NCBI RefSeq assembly: GCF_963662255.1
Contig: NC_085049.1
Coordinates: 66,387,158 to 66,451,157, forward strand
DNA from: Cinclus cinclus
Taxonomy: Eukaryota > Chordata > Aves > Passeriformes > Cinclidae
Direction of reading: 5' to 3'
DNA length: 64,000 nt
In this document: one piece after another, positions 25,916 through 37,200 of the stretch
Position numbering within the stretch: position 1 is the stretch's first letter
How the letters are laid out: every line of letters begins with the position of its first letter
Program-made: the position numbers and the translations under genes
The notes under the pieces: model-generated
Databases searched by the model: none
Told to the model about the DNA's origin: nothing
Seen by the model: the letters and a program-made list of their open reading frames with translations, nothing else

Positions 25916-26284
25916 TGACTGAAGCACCCAGCTCCTCCTTTGCTCTCAGCTCACCGACCTCACCCATTTCCCCTGCACCATTTGCACCCAAATTTCCCAG
26001 TTATTCTTGTTCTACTCCTGTTCCAAACCTAAGATTTACACCACTGAGAGACTCTCCTATTTCCTGGCATTCCAGTTTGCCCATTTTTCTGGCTGAGCTG
26101 CAGCTCTTGCCCTTCAGGCACTCTGTTAAACCATCCTGTTGGATGACATGATCCTGAGCACAGATCCCACCTGCACAGTGTTCCACCTGCACACCTGGCT
26201 GCCAGCAAGGACAGCAGCCAAGCTCATCCCCCTGCTCCCAGCGCTGAGCTCTCCCCAGGCTTTGGTGAGCAGAGACAGCACCCA

Positions 26285-26450
26285 GGGAAGGGCTGGAGCT
26301 GTGCCAGGGAGGGTCAGGCTGGATGTCAGGAAAGGTTCTTCCCTCCCCCAGAGAGTGCTGGGCACTGCCCAGGCTCCCCAGAGCTCCAGCAATATTTGGA
26401 CAGAGCTGCCAGTGGTGCACAGGCTGGGATTGCTGGGGGGGGGCAGGAGT
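26285..26450 (+). mobile_element. CR1 3' fragment lacking the tip
   Basis: Nearly identical to positions 24264-24435 over gggctggagctgtgccagggagggtcagg and the following ~120 bases. Confidence 0.75.
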
Positions 26451-27707
26451 TCCTCTGTACCACTGCTTGGCTCAGGGAAGAAAAGTTTTGGGTCCCCTCT
26501 GCCACCAACAAATTCAGGTGAGACCTCAAAGGAAGCATTCCCTGAACAGAGCATGGAAAAGCACCAGGGGAAAACACTGGGCTATCTCCGTACCAAAGAG
26601 GAGAGGAAGCATTAAGGAACCAACATCCCATTCTCACTCAGGATCTCCCTGTGGGGGGACAGCAGGAATGGGATTCCCTCCAGCTGCCTCCCAATGCAAC
26701 CAGGAAACTGTGATCAGGACTGGGGGATCCCACTCTGGAACACAGCTGGGCCCCCCAGCCCCCTGTTCCCCAGGGAAGCTCTGCCAACAGTGGCCTGGAA
26801 CTTCCCAAAAATCCTGTAAGCCCACAGAGCGCTTTTCTCCTGGTAACAAACCCCCGAGCAGCAGCTCTCACACAGCACTGCCTCGTCGTTATTATTTTTG
26901 ACAGTTTCCAATTTGTGAAGTCAGAAATCCACCCTGTCCCTCCCACAGCACATGCAGAGCTCCTGGAATACCAGGCTGAGCAGGAGATGCTCCACAGCTC
27001 CTGCATCCCACAACAAACCTTCCCCTAGTGTGAGGTTCTACAAAAACCTTTCCTGCACCACCTGCCCGACAGGTGCACACCTGCTGCTGCACCACTGATC
27101 TGTCCCCACTGCCAGCCAGGACACTGCCCCATACCCCTGCATTTCAGTGTTAATGCAAAGAAAGTACAAAAACTACCAGGAATATCAGTGTACACACAAA
27201 GAACAAGCCTTGGTTTCAGACCGGTTTGTTCCTACCCAGCCCTCATCACCTTCTGCTGAGCAAATGTTACCCAGGCCAGTCCAGGCCATGATGTGCTCCC
27301 ACTGACAGCCCAAAATTTAACTCTGCTTCCCATGAGATCACCATTGGTTGCCATGGAAATCCCTATACTACCATCCACCAAGGTTTGGGTTTTTTTTACC
27401 ACTGAAGTATTTTGGCAGCATGTTCGCTTTTAAGTGTCAGAGTAATAAGAGAAAACATGTTTCTTCTCTCATCAGGCTTTAAACAGAGCTTTATAACCCG
27501 AATCTGCTCCTAAGAACTTGGGAGAAAATCTCTGAGGCTGGGCAGCGCTGGAATCACCACCTTCTCCTCTCTGAGACGCAAAATAAAAGATGAAAACAAC
27601 CTGCAAGTTTTTAAAATATGAATTTCCAAGTGGGGGATCAAGCGAGGAAAAAGCTCTCAGGCCCCTCCAAGTTCTCTCAGTTTCTCTTTTTCACTTCCTA
27701 GTTTGGC

Positions 27708-27730
27708 TTTTTTTTTTTTTTTTTTTTTTT
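27708..27730. repeat. Poly(T) tract of 23
   Basis: Uninterrupted T run. Shorter T, C and G runs lie at 7669-7684, 14916-14928, 36829-36844, 51169-51186 and 60992-61009. Confidence 0.95.
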
Positions 27731-27904
27731 AAGCTGGTGCAAAACAAGGCCCTCAAATTCAGCAGGGCCCTCCCAGCCTCAGCCAGGAGCCGCCTTCCTG
27801 TCAGATGAATCTTGTGGTGCTTCCAGCGGTGCCTCCACTCCCACCCTGATTTCTGGCCGTTAATAAAACCAACACAGTGACATTCATGGCCGAACTCTGC
27901 ACCC

Positions 27905-28410
27905 TAAGGCGGGCAGGTCCCCAGGGGGGTGACACCCTTGGGAGGCTGGTCCCCCTCCCGTGACCCCCAGGAGGGACCTGAGCCCTGGAAGGGACCAGAC
28001 CCTCGGGAGAAGGACCCTGACCTCTGATCCCCCTCCTGTGACCCCCAGGATCAGGACCAGAAGCCCGAAGGACGGGCCGGACTCTCGAGAAAGTGGACAG
28101 AGCCCCGGGAAGGGGATCTGACCCTTGGGAAAGGGAGCAGACCCCTGGGAGGAGGACCTGACCCTCCAGAAGGGAATCAGACAGCCGAGAGGGACTCCAT
28201 CCATAGGAATGGAACCAGACCCCCAGGAAGGGGGACCTTCAGAAGGGTGATCCGACCCCCAGGAGGGGAACCTGACCCTCCGTAAAGGGACCAGATCCCC
28301 AGGGGGGTGACGTGACCTCCGGGCAGAGGACCCCCAGAAGGTGACCAGATCCTTGGGAGAACGCGCTGAGCCCTAAGAGGGAGTTCTGAGCCCCGGGAAG
28401 GATGACCTGA
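27905..28410. repeat. Degenerate GA/C-rich array next to the PPP6R2 promoter
   Basis: Irregular repeats of a unit like gacc(c)(t/c)gggaaggg(a)cctgaccc, about 20-30 bp each, just inside PPP6R2 intron 1. Confidence 0.7.
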
Positions 28411-28419
28411 CCCCTGACC

Positions 28420-29045
28420 TTGCCACCGCCACCACTCCCGACAGCTCCGGCCACCCCCGGCCGGACAGGTGCGATTCAGAAGCAACTGGAGCCCGCCGCC
28501 CCAGCCCCGCCAGCCCGCCCCGCACGCACCAAAACACGGCAAAAGGAAACTGTCACGCGCAGAGCAGTCGGATTTAACCCAGATCTGCACGGAGCCAGGC
28601 GGCGAGACCACGGCCCAGCTCCGGAGACCGGCTCCGGGGGGCGGGTTTTTAACCCCAAAAACGGTGCCGAACCCCCGGACCGCGGGGGGCGGCTCCGGGA
28701 GGCCAGAGAAGAGCCGGGGTAGCGGCGGGGCCCAGCCCGCGGAGCCGGGCCCAGCCCCGACCCCGGCCTCGCGAGGGCGGCGGTGACAACCGCGTCTCAC
28801 CTGCGGGTACCGGGCTGCCCTCGGGCGCTGCCGGGCCAAGCTGCGGGCCGTGCCCGCGGGCTGGGCCGGCCGGGGCTGCGCGGGCAGCGGCGGCGGAGCG
28901 GCAGCGGCGGCGGCTCCAAAATGGCGGCGGCGCCGCGGCTCCCTCAGGGCGGGGGGAGGGGGGCGTGGCCTATGGTAGGAGGCGGGGTTTGGGCGGAGCG
29001 CAGGGGGCGTGGTGATCCGTGGTGGGCGTGGATAGGGCGGGGCCA
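28420..29045 (-). promoter_or_regulatory. PPP6R2 CpG-island promoter
   Basis: This is a dense CpG stretch with no TATA box. A YY1-type element AAAATGGCGGC is at 28918-28928 (plus strand), read as GCCGCCATTTT toward PPP6R2. Upstream of it relative to PPP6R2 are GC/KLF boxes (ggggcgtggcc, ggcggggttt, gggggcgtgg, gggcgtgg) at about 28963-29040. The composition fits a broad housekeeping promoter. Confidence 0.6.
28801..28930 (-). other. PPP6R2: PPP6R2 predicted untranslated exon 1
   Basis: On the minus strand a GC-rich segment ends in CCGCAG followed by the consensus donor gtgagacg at 28800. It lies in a CpG island upstream of the PPP6R2 coding exon on the same strand, and nothing in it codes for a recognisable protein. 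The lower edge is set by the donor; the upper edge (transcription start) is a guess placed near the AAAATGGCGGC element. Other untranslated exons may lie in the long intron. Confidence 0.5.
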
Positions 29046-29545
29046 CGGGGACACCGGGATGTGGTGATGGGGACAGGGACGGGGGATAGGGACATGGAGA
29101 TGGGGACACAGGGACAGGAATGGGGACATGGAGATGGGGACACAGGGACGGAGACAGGGGGATAGGGACGTGAATGGGGACACGGACATGGGGACACCGC
29201 AGGACGGGGATGGGGACGGTGGGACGGGGATGAGGATGGTGGAACGGGGATCACGACTCAGGACGGGAGCGGTGGGACGGGATGTGTGGACAGGGACGGG
29301 AATGGGGATGGTGGGGCGGGAATGGAGACGAGGACACGGGGCCGGGAGTGGGGATGGGTGGACAGGGATGGGAGACAGGAACGAGGGCACGGGGAGACAG
29401 GAATGGGAACGGGGACAAGAGGACGGAGATTTGGGGGCGGAGATGGAGACACGGGGGCGGGGACTGGGGACAGGAAGATGGTGGCACGGGGGTCTGTCGG
29501 GGACAGAGACACGGGGACACTGAGACAGGGGGTCAGAGATGGTGG
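29045..29545. repeat. GGGACA/GGGATG-type array
   Basis: About 500 bp built from hexamer-like units (ggggacagggac, ggggatgg, ggggacacgg). The plus strand is strongly purine-rich and lies upstream of the PPP6R2 promoter. Confidence 0.9.
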
Positions 29546-30164
29546 GGCGAAGGCGAGGACAGGTGAAGCGACCCCAGCCCCGGGATTCCGGGGTGGGCGA
29601 GCTGCGGCCGCCGGGGGTGGTCACGGTCTCGGGGGGAGCAGGAGGAGCACGAGGACAGTGTGCCTCCCCCGCGGCTGGGGGGACACGGGGACAGCGTACC
29701 CACGGCCTTCAGGTGACCCCGGTGTCACTGCAAGGGGGGGACCCCAGAGATGGGGGTCAGGGGACTGGGGTGGGGACAGGGATGTGGGGATAAGCACGGA
29801 GAAGGAAGGGGGAAAAGGAGACAGAGGGACCAGGGAGCCAGGGCTAGGAGCTGGGATCTCTGAGTCATGCTGGCAGCCTGGGCTCCTGGATCCGCTGTGG
29901 CCGTGCCCGGTTTTGTCTTTGTCTCGTGGATAAACTGCTTTCCAAGTGCCAGCATCCTCCAGGAACCAGCAGGAAGTGATCCAATCCTTCATTCCAAAGT
30001 GAATTCCTGCCATGAGATTTACCACTAAGCTGCTCCACGCTGCTCTCGCCCAGGCCTTGACCCTGCAAAGATTCCTGCAAGTGGTTAAAGTTTACAGGGA
30101 AAACGCAGCCTTTGCCATGGGAGAAGAGGGACGGGTTTGTACTGCCCTGCTTGCAGGGGGAGGG

Positions 30165-30275
30165 AATCACGGGATGCTGGAATGGTCGGGGTTGGGAGGG
30201 AACTTAAGGCTCATCCAGTGCCTCCCCCCTGCCACAGGCTGGGCTTTGGCCATGGGAGTGCTGCCACAGAAATGC
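30165..30275 (-). mobile_element. CR1 3' fragment
   Basis: Old copy beginning aatcacgggatgctggaatggtcggggttgggaggg. Confidence 0.6.
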
Positions 30276-30869
30276 CACTAAAAGTGTCCCCCATGACTGA
30301 GTGGGTAAAATTCCTCATTTATGGACACTTTTCCAGCGTGAGGGCTGCAAGGGAAAGACTCCAAGAATTTATACGGCACCCAGTGTGGTAATTAGCACTT
30401 CGGTGGCCATTAATGCCAGGAAAAAATAGCACAACCTCAAGAGTTTCACTTCCCTGTTTCGTCTGTTGGAGGGAAATGGGCTTATAAAGCATTTCTGTGG
30501 CTTATTGTGGCTTCTGGGGACAGGATGAACCATCCGAGCAAATTCCCAAATCTTCCAGCTGCCTCCAGAGCCTATTCCCACCCCCTGGAGGGCCGGGGTT
30601 GTACAGCCTGACTCCTCCAGCTGATTTCTAGAGTTCCAACCTTGGAACAGCTTCCTTCTCCTCTGCTCTGGCCCTCTGGAATGTCCTAAAATACAGCTGA
30701 ACTCTGGGCTTGGCAGCAGCATGCCTAAGAGCTGCCAGCTCCCCTCTCCCGACAGGGATAGGGACTGGGACCCCAGCCCATGGTTCCAAGCCCTGGTTAT
30801 GGCACAGGGCAGCTGGATCCCACCGGGAACAGCTGCTGGAATCTCCTCCAGCACTGACACGAGGGTCTA

Positions 30870-30995
30870 AGCCCTGTCTGGATGGGGCTGGGAGCAGCCT
30901 GGGCTCACAGAAGGTGTCCTTGTCCCTGGCAGGGGTGGCACTGGGTGGCATTAGGGACCCCTTCAACCCAGACCATTCCAAGATTCCCCAGCTGT
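30870..30995 (+). mobile_element. CR1 3' fragment
   Basis: Ends ggaccccttcaacccagaccattccaagattcccc. Confidence 0.65.
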
Positions 30996-32029
30996 GTGTG
31001 TGCTCCCCAAGCACAAGGAGGCTGCAGAGCCCCCAGCTCTGGAGCAGGGAGTGGAGCTGAGCCTGGGCAGGATTCCCAGCGGGAGCAGGAGCGGGCACAT
31101 GCTGGGTGGGAGGCTGCAGGCCCAGAATAGGCTGTAGATGATGAAGAATTCTGGGATCTATTCTTGGCTCAGGATTGAGGCGTGATCTGGTGCCTCCAGC
31201 AGGCATCAGAACACAATCTCCCAGCGCCAGTTTGACATTAATTTGAGCGGCCCTGCCGGGAGGAGGGGACGAGTTTTCCTCCCTTCTCCCACAGTCACAG
31301 CCTCTCCCGAGCACCCAGCACTGCTCTGGGAGCTTTTCCAAACCCCAGCGTTTCTCCCTGGCTGCCTTTTGGACCGAGTGACCAGGACTGGTTGAAATCC
31401 CACAGCTCTGAGTGCCCGAGGAGCAGCTCGAATTCCTTGGCCTGTGGCAGTCCGCACGTTCCCAGGGCCGCAGGGAATGTTCCTGGCTGCTCGGGGAATA
31501 TTATCCCGCCTGCCAGTGCGGGAGCAGCGGCAGCCAGGGCAGCGGCTCCTGCGGGGCCGGCCTGCGCAGTTAATTATAGCCGGCAGGGTTGGGCAATGTT
31601 GTGTTTGCGGGGTTGCTGGGGAGATGAGCAGCAGCCCCAGCGCTGCCCCGGCAGCTCCGAGCTCGGCACCAACTCTGCGCTCCCAGATATGCACCGCCAA
31701 CCTTCCCAAATATGGTCCAGCACCAGGCCGGAGCTTCCCAGCTCAGCCTGACTCTGGGATCAGCCGGCCCCTGGCATCGGACTCTCAGCAACCCCTCCTG
31801 AGTGTGTTAAACTCCGCCCTCCGGGAAAATCCCATTGGGCAAGCTTCCCCTGCCCCGCACCAGCATGCCCGGGCTCAGCAGAGCCCGACACCAGCAGGGC
31901 TCCGGCTGGGAGAGTACCTGGAGGAGCTGAGCAAAGCACTCCTGAGATCGCGGGAGTTTCAACAAAAATGGTTCCTTTTCAACCAAGGAAACCAAAAATA
32001 CTCTGGGGTAGGTCCTTCAGTTCATGGAA

Positions 32030-32395
32030 ACCTGTGGAGCCAGGCTAGGAGAGCTGGGAATGCCCAGCCTGGAGAGGGAAATGCTCAGAGCTCTGCCAGG
32101 GCCTAAAGGGGCTCCAGAAGAGCTGCAGAGGGACTGGGGACAAGGCATGGAGGGACAGGACACAGGGAATGGCTTCCCACTGCCAGAGGGCAGGGATCTT
32201 GGGAATTTGGAATTCCTGGCTGGGCAGAAATTGCCAGAGTAGCTGTGGCTGCCCCTGGATCCCTGGCAGTGCCCAAGGTCAGGCTGAACACTGGGGCTGG
32301 CTGAGTGGGAGGTGTCCCTGCCATGGCAGGGGTGGCACTGGAGGGGCTTTGGGGTCCCTTTCCACTCGAACCATTCCAGGATTTCTTGGTTCTGT
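32030..32395 (+). mobile_element. CR1 3' fragment
   Basis: It runs from ggagccaggctaggagagctggg to ccactcgaaccattccaggatttcttggttctgtgatg. Confidence 0.8.
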
Positions 32396-33124
32396 GATGC
32401 CCACACTTGCCTGTCCTGCCTGGTGTATCTGGGAAATTCTGTGTGAAGGAATGGGGATACTGGGTGTGACCTTCTGCCTGGGACAGTTCCCTGCTCAGGT
32501 ACAGGGCTGTGCTTCTGTTCTAATGGAAACCCTCCAGCCCTCACTTTTATACTACTCAGATGTTCTAAGCACCTTAATTGCCCTTTTTATTCACAATTAA
32601 CTTTCTTCTGCTTGGCCAAGCAGTAATGTTCGTGTGGCTGCAGTGAAATCAGCCATGGGGGACCCTTGGGACTAGATTAAAACTGACTTTTATTGTGGGA
32701 CAAAGAACTACTGAGGAAAAAATGCCCAATGTTTTTTATTAATATTTTTCTTATATTTTCCTCCTGTCCCTTGCCTTGCAAGGGAGCAAGAATCAGCTCC
32801 AAGTGTGGCAAGTGTAAATGCAGAGTTGCAGGCATTATTACAAGCCTCTAATAAATCATAATCAGCATTAATTAGCAGTTCAGGGCACAGGACAGTGCTC
32901 CCGGAGCAGGGGACTTTGACAGGGGTGGGACAAGGACATTGAAGGACTGAAACAGAACAAACAGCACGAGGGGGAACAAAGAAGTGCCACAAATAAATAA
33001 CCAAACCCACGAGGGAGCTTGGCAGCCTGGTGATGTATGGAATTTCTGTGGAAAACAGCTCCTGGCAGGAACTGCCAGGGTGCCTGGGGGACACTTGGTG
33101 TACCTTGGACACCTCTGGGCACTC

Positions 33125-33250
33125 TGCAGTCATGGAGTGGTTTAGCTGGAAGGGACCTCAACGCCCACCCAGTCCTGTGGGCAGAGACACCTTCCACTGT
33201 CCCAGGCTGCTCTAAGCCCTGTCCAACCTGGCCTTGGGCACTGCCAGGGT
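33125..33250 (-). mobile_element. CR1 3' fragment
   Basis: Starts cagtcatggagtggtttagctggaagggacc; truncated after gccttgggcactgccaggg. Confidence 0.7.
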
Positions 33251-33879
33251 GGAACTGTTCTTTCTCACATTTTCTCTTTACTCTTCCTCTGCTCCGGGCC
33301 TGACCCGGGCAATAAATAACCTCGCAAAGTGCCTCGGTTTTCCTCACCTCCTCAGGAAATCTGACACAAATCTGTGATTTATCCCCGGTATTTCCCATTT
33401 CCCAGATGTCCCTGAGCAGGAAGCAGCTCACGCATTGTCTTCACGTGCCCGGAATCCCACAAAAATCACAAAAAACAATCCCGGGTCACCCTTTGCCCTC
33501 CTCCTTCGGAACACCTCCGGGGCAGCTCCCGGCCCTGGCACCGCCCCGGGGCTCCCCGGTGAATCCCCGTTCCTGGGATAAACTCCTCCAAGAGGAATTG
33601 ATGTAATTTTCTCACCTTTGGGAACGTAACTGAGGCGTCACGTACCTTTTACAATACAAGTCGCTTAACAAAAGAACTCTCAAGCGAAAGTAAACTTTCA
33701 AGTGGGTCAGGCTAGGTCACACAATTAATTGCGCGTTAGGAAGGTGGAGAATGCGAGTTACACCGGGGCGGGTTTGTAAATTCTCTTGTAGAAAAGATGA
33801 CATTTTTTTTACCCCTTCGTGAGCTTGCTTTGTGGAAATCTCCTCCTCACGCCCGGCAGGGAATAAACGGCGTCCTTTT

Positions 33880-34252
33880 TTCTCAAATCGGACCCCCCCG
33901 GGACGGTCCCGGAGGCCGCGAACGGGGCCTCGGGGAGGATCACACCGGGCAGAGCTGGGGGTCGGGAAGGCCCCGGCCAGCACACACGGGGGTCGGAAGC
34001 GGAGCGGTGAAGCCGCCGTGGGTTCGCTAGATCCGAGCCCCTCGGAGCCCTCCCGACGCCGCCGCCATGACACCTCCATAGCCCCGCCCGCCCCGCTCTC
34101 CGAGCCCCCTCCCGTCTCTGTGGTGAGGGCGGCGTGCTCGGGACCTCCTGTCCGCCAGGGGGCGCGTTGGGGCGGGGCGGGGTCGCGGGGCGGGGCTCTC
34201 CCCGCCGGCAGGGGGCGCGGCGCGGGGCGGGCCGCGGGCGGGCGGCTCCGCC
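33880..34252 (+). promoter_or_regulatory. DENND6B CpG-island promoter and 5' UTR
   Basis: This is a CpG-dense stretch directly upstream of the DENND6B ATG. It carries several GC boxes (ggggcggggcgggg, gcggggcgggg) between 34168 and 34235 and no TATA box. Two CTCF-like cores, CCGCCAGGGGGCGC (34152-34165) and CCGGCAGGGGGCGC (34205-34218), sit in the same orientation. The transcription start cannot be fixed from sequence alone. Confidence 0.65.
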
Positions 34253-37200
34253 ATGGACGCGCTGAGCCGGGCCGGGCCATCGCGCCGCCGCGCCGCCGTC
34301 GCCTCCCCCCTGCCCTGGGGCCGCTTCGCCGCCTGGATCGACTGCGTGTGTGTGGTGACCTTCGACCTGGAGCTGGGACAGGCCATGGAGGTGCGCGACA
34401 GCCGCCCGGGGATGCGCACAGCCCGTCAGGGACGGCGTGGGGGGGGAGTGACACGGGGGTCAGGGATCGGGGACGGACGCGAGGGGGATCGGGACTGGGG
34501 AGGTGAAAAGGGTGAATCAGGGTTGGGGGTGTGGATCGGGGATGGAGAGAGGGAATCGGGAATAGAGAGGTGAAAAGGGGAGTCAGGGACTGGGGGTGTG
34601 GAGGGATCAGGGATGGGGAGAGAGGGAGGCAGGAATGGTGGAGTAGAAAAGGGAATGAAGGATGGGGACGGGGTGGATTAGGAATGGATTGTGGGAAAAT
34701 CGGGATTAGGAATGGACGGTGTGAAAAGTGGGATCAGGTTTGGGGGTGTGTGAAAGGGGGGATCTGGGTTGGAAAGGAGCATCAGGAGGGGATGGGGATC
34801 CGAGCAGGGATTTGGGGTGAGGGGGATCTCTGTGGGGTGGGTGGGACAGGGGAGCATCCAAGAAACCTTTATAGATCCTCTTTGTGGAATAAAACCTGCC
34901 CAGGGTGACACGTCCCGTGGAGCCAGGCTGGGAGAGCTGAGGGTGCTCACCTGGAGAGGAGAAGGATCCAGGGAGAGCTCAGAGCCCCTGCCAGGGCCTG
35001 AAGGGGCTCCAGGAGAGCTGCAGAGGGACTGGGGACAAGGCCTGGAGGGACAGGACACAGGGAATGGCTTCCACTGCCAGAGGGCAAGGATGGATGGGAT
35101 TTTGGGCTGAAATTGCCAGAGCAGCTGTGGCTGCCCCTGGATCCCTGTCAGTGCCCAAGGCCAGGCTGGACATTGGGGCTGGGAGCATCTGGGACAGTGG
35201 GAGGTGTCCCTGCCATGGCAGGGGTGGCACTGGAGGGGGTCTGGGGTCCCTTCCCACTCAAACCATTCCAGGATTCCGAAGACAGAAATGCCCAGCAGCC
35301 AGGGCAGGGAGGTGTCCAGGCAGGATTCCCAGGGAAGGGAAGTTCCGTGGCTGGGTTGGAGCAGAGCTGAGCCCCTTGTGGGACCAGAGGGGGTGGAATT
35401 GGGATGGGAAGGACTGGACAGTTGTTCCCAGTTCTCTGGAATATCCCAGAATATCATCCTGAAGGATGATTTGGGGGGAGTTGGGTTCCTCAGGGGCTGC
35501 TCGGTGCTCTGAGGACAGGCAGCAGGGAAGGGTGGATTTCGCTCAGCCTTCTTATTTCTGATGTGATTGTGGGAGTCTCTCCTTCCTCTGCCTGATTTGG
35601 GGAGAGTGCTCTGGTTTGTAGAGGACTGAACCTTCCCAGTTTTAAAAAATGGAGCTTCCAAAGGAAATGGGAAGCAGGAGGGACCAACTCCACCTTGTTG
35701 CTGCTCCCTTGCCTTGAGTACTTGATTGTTTCTTCCCCCTGAGCCTGAAAATGAATTAAAAAATCTCCTCCAGACCTGAACTTCACCTGTTTGGTCATTT
35801 TTCCTGCAAAAGTAGGCCTCGAATACTCCAAGAAAGGGAGGAATGCTGAGATAATAATTAGCATGGCGAATTCAGTGCTTTGTAGCTGTGTTTTGATGTG
35901 TGAAGGTAGGTTCTCACCTGTCTGGCTTTGTGACAAGGGACCTTTGTGCATGAGGGATACAGGAATGTTGTTTGTTCATCCCTGGAAAGGAATTTTCCTT
36001 CTTTTTCTTCCTTCTCTCCCTTTGCTTTTGTCAGTAGGAAAATGTTCCTTAAGTGGCAAAAATGACTTAGGAGAACTGGGAACATCTCAGTGGGGATGAC
36101 ACATCCCCACTGTCCCCGTTCCTTTGGAAAAGCATTGTGGATTTCTGTTCCAGAGGGAAGAGAAGGAGCAGGGATGAGCCATGGGGAGGGAAGCCAGGAA
36201 GAGGAAGAGCTGTGGGGGCTTGGGGGGCTCTGGGGGTACCAATTTAGGGAGTCTGGGGTACAGACTCAGGGGTCTCTGTGGGTACAAACCCGGAGGGTCT
36301 CTGAAATTCTGCTCTGAGAGATTCAGAAATTCCAAAGAATTCTGAGAAAGATGCCAAAGGTTCTGGAATTCAGCGATTCCCACTCTGCTTCCACAGCCAG
36401 TGGAGAAGCTGTTGGAGAGCAGAACCCAAATCAAGGCAGGAATGAAATGGAATTCCTGTTTCTGGCCCCTCCATCTTCAAATAATCAAATAAACACTTCA
36501 GGATGTGATTGGAGCCCTTTTGGACTGCTCTAGAGACATCCAGGGACTTCTACACATCTTAAGCTCCTTTTAATTTGCCTTTTTTTTTTGGCTTTCAAAA
36601 ACTTGTAGTGACTTGGATTCCTTATGGGTTGGATTTGAGGTTTTGAATTTTTGGATATTTGGTGATTTCCCTGCACCCCAAACATAGAGAAACATCAGAG
36701 TTAAAGTGAAGAGGAAGCAGGGATGAGGAATCCCAGAGGGACTAAGGTTGGAAAAGACCTCTGAGATCATCAATTCCAACCCTGGAGGTTAAAGTCTGGT
36801 TTTTCAACCATTCTCTTGCAGAAAGCCACCCCCCCCCCCCCCCCACCCCCAAAATACAGCATGAGAAGCAGAAGCCTTGTCTCAGTTCCTGCTCTGAGTT
36901 AGGCAGCAGATGTTGAGGAAAACACAACTCCTGGGATTCACAGGTTCCTGATAGATCAGGATCTCCAGGGCTTCCACTCCTGGCCTGGCTGTGATTCCTT
37001 GGGAATTAACGGGATGAATGTTTTGGTGGGGATTAATTAGTCCCAACCACAGGGAAGTGTTGGGGTCCTGATACAGAACAGGGGGACCAGGGAAGTGATG
37101 CCCTGGGACAATCCCAATCCCTTCCTACTGCAGCATCCCAGCATTCCCTCTCCATACTGCGTCCCTGGAGCTGCTCTGGGATCATTTTGCCTCAGGATTT

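Larger units (their letters stand above)
16806..28800 (-). other. PPP6R2 long 5' intron, distal half
   Basis: This continues the intron toward untranslated exon 1. It holds about ten CR1 fragments, a 23-base T run at 27708-27730 and a degenerate purine-rich array at 27.9-28.4 kb. The largest repeat-poor blocks are 16.98-18.35 kb, 24.5-25.75 kb and 26.5-27.9 kb; I see no coding exon in them. Confidence 0.5.
29546..33879. other. Spacer between the PPP6R2 and DENND6B promoters
   Basis: No gene is recognised here. The stretch contains four CR1 pieces (30165-30275, 30870-30995, 32030-32395, 33125-33250) and a moderately GC-rich block at 31.2-31.9 kb whose open frames match nothing I know. An isolated AATAAA at 33311-33316 has no upstream gene. 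A CRE-like gcgtcacgta lies at 33635-33644. Confidence 0.5.

Noticed and set aside
28177..29109. 310-codon minus-strand open frame across the PPP6R2 CpG island
   Set aside because: Proline/arginine-rich composition typical of CpG islands, with no homology; it crosses a predicted splice donor and the promoter.
29286..29933. Gly/Asp/Arg-rich open frames over the 29-kb array
   Set aside because: They translate a GGGACA-type tandem repeat that is open in several frames on both strands.
33311..33316. AATAAA as a poly(A) signal in the PPP6R2-DENND6B spacer
   Set aside because: No upstream plus-strand gene or exon is recognisable; a chance occurrence in an AT-rich patch is sufficient.
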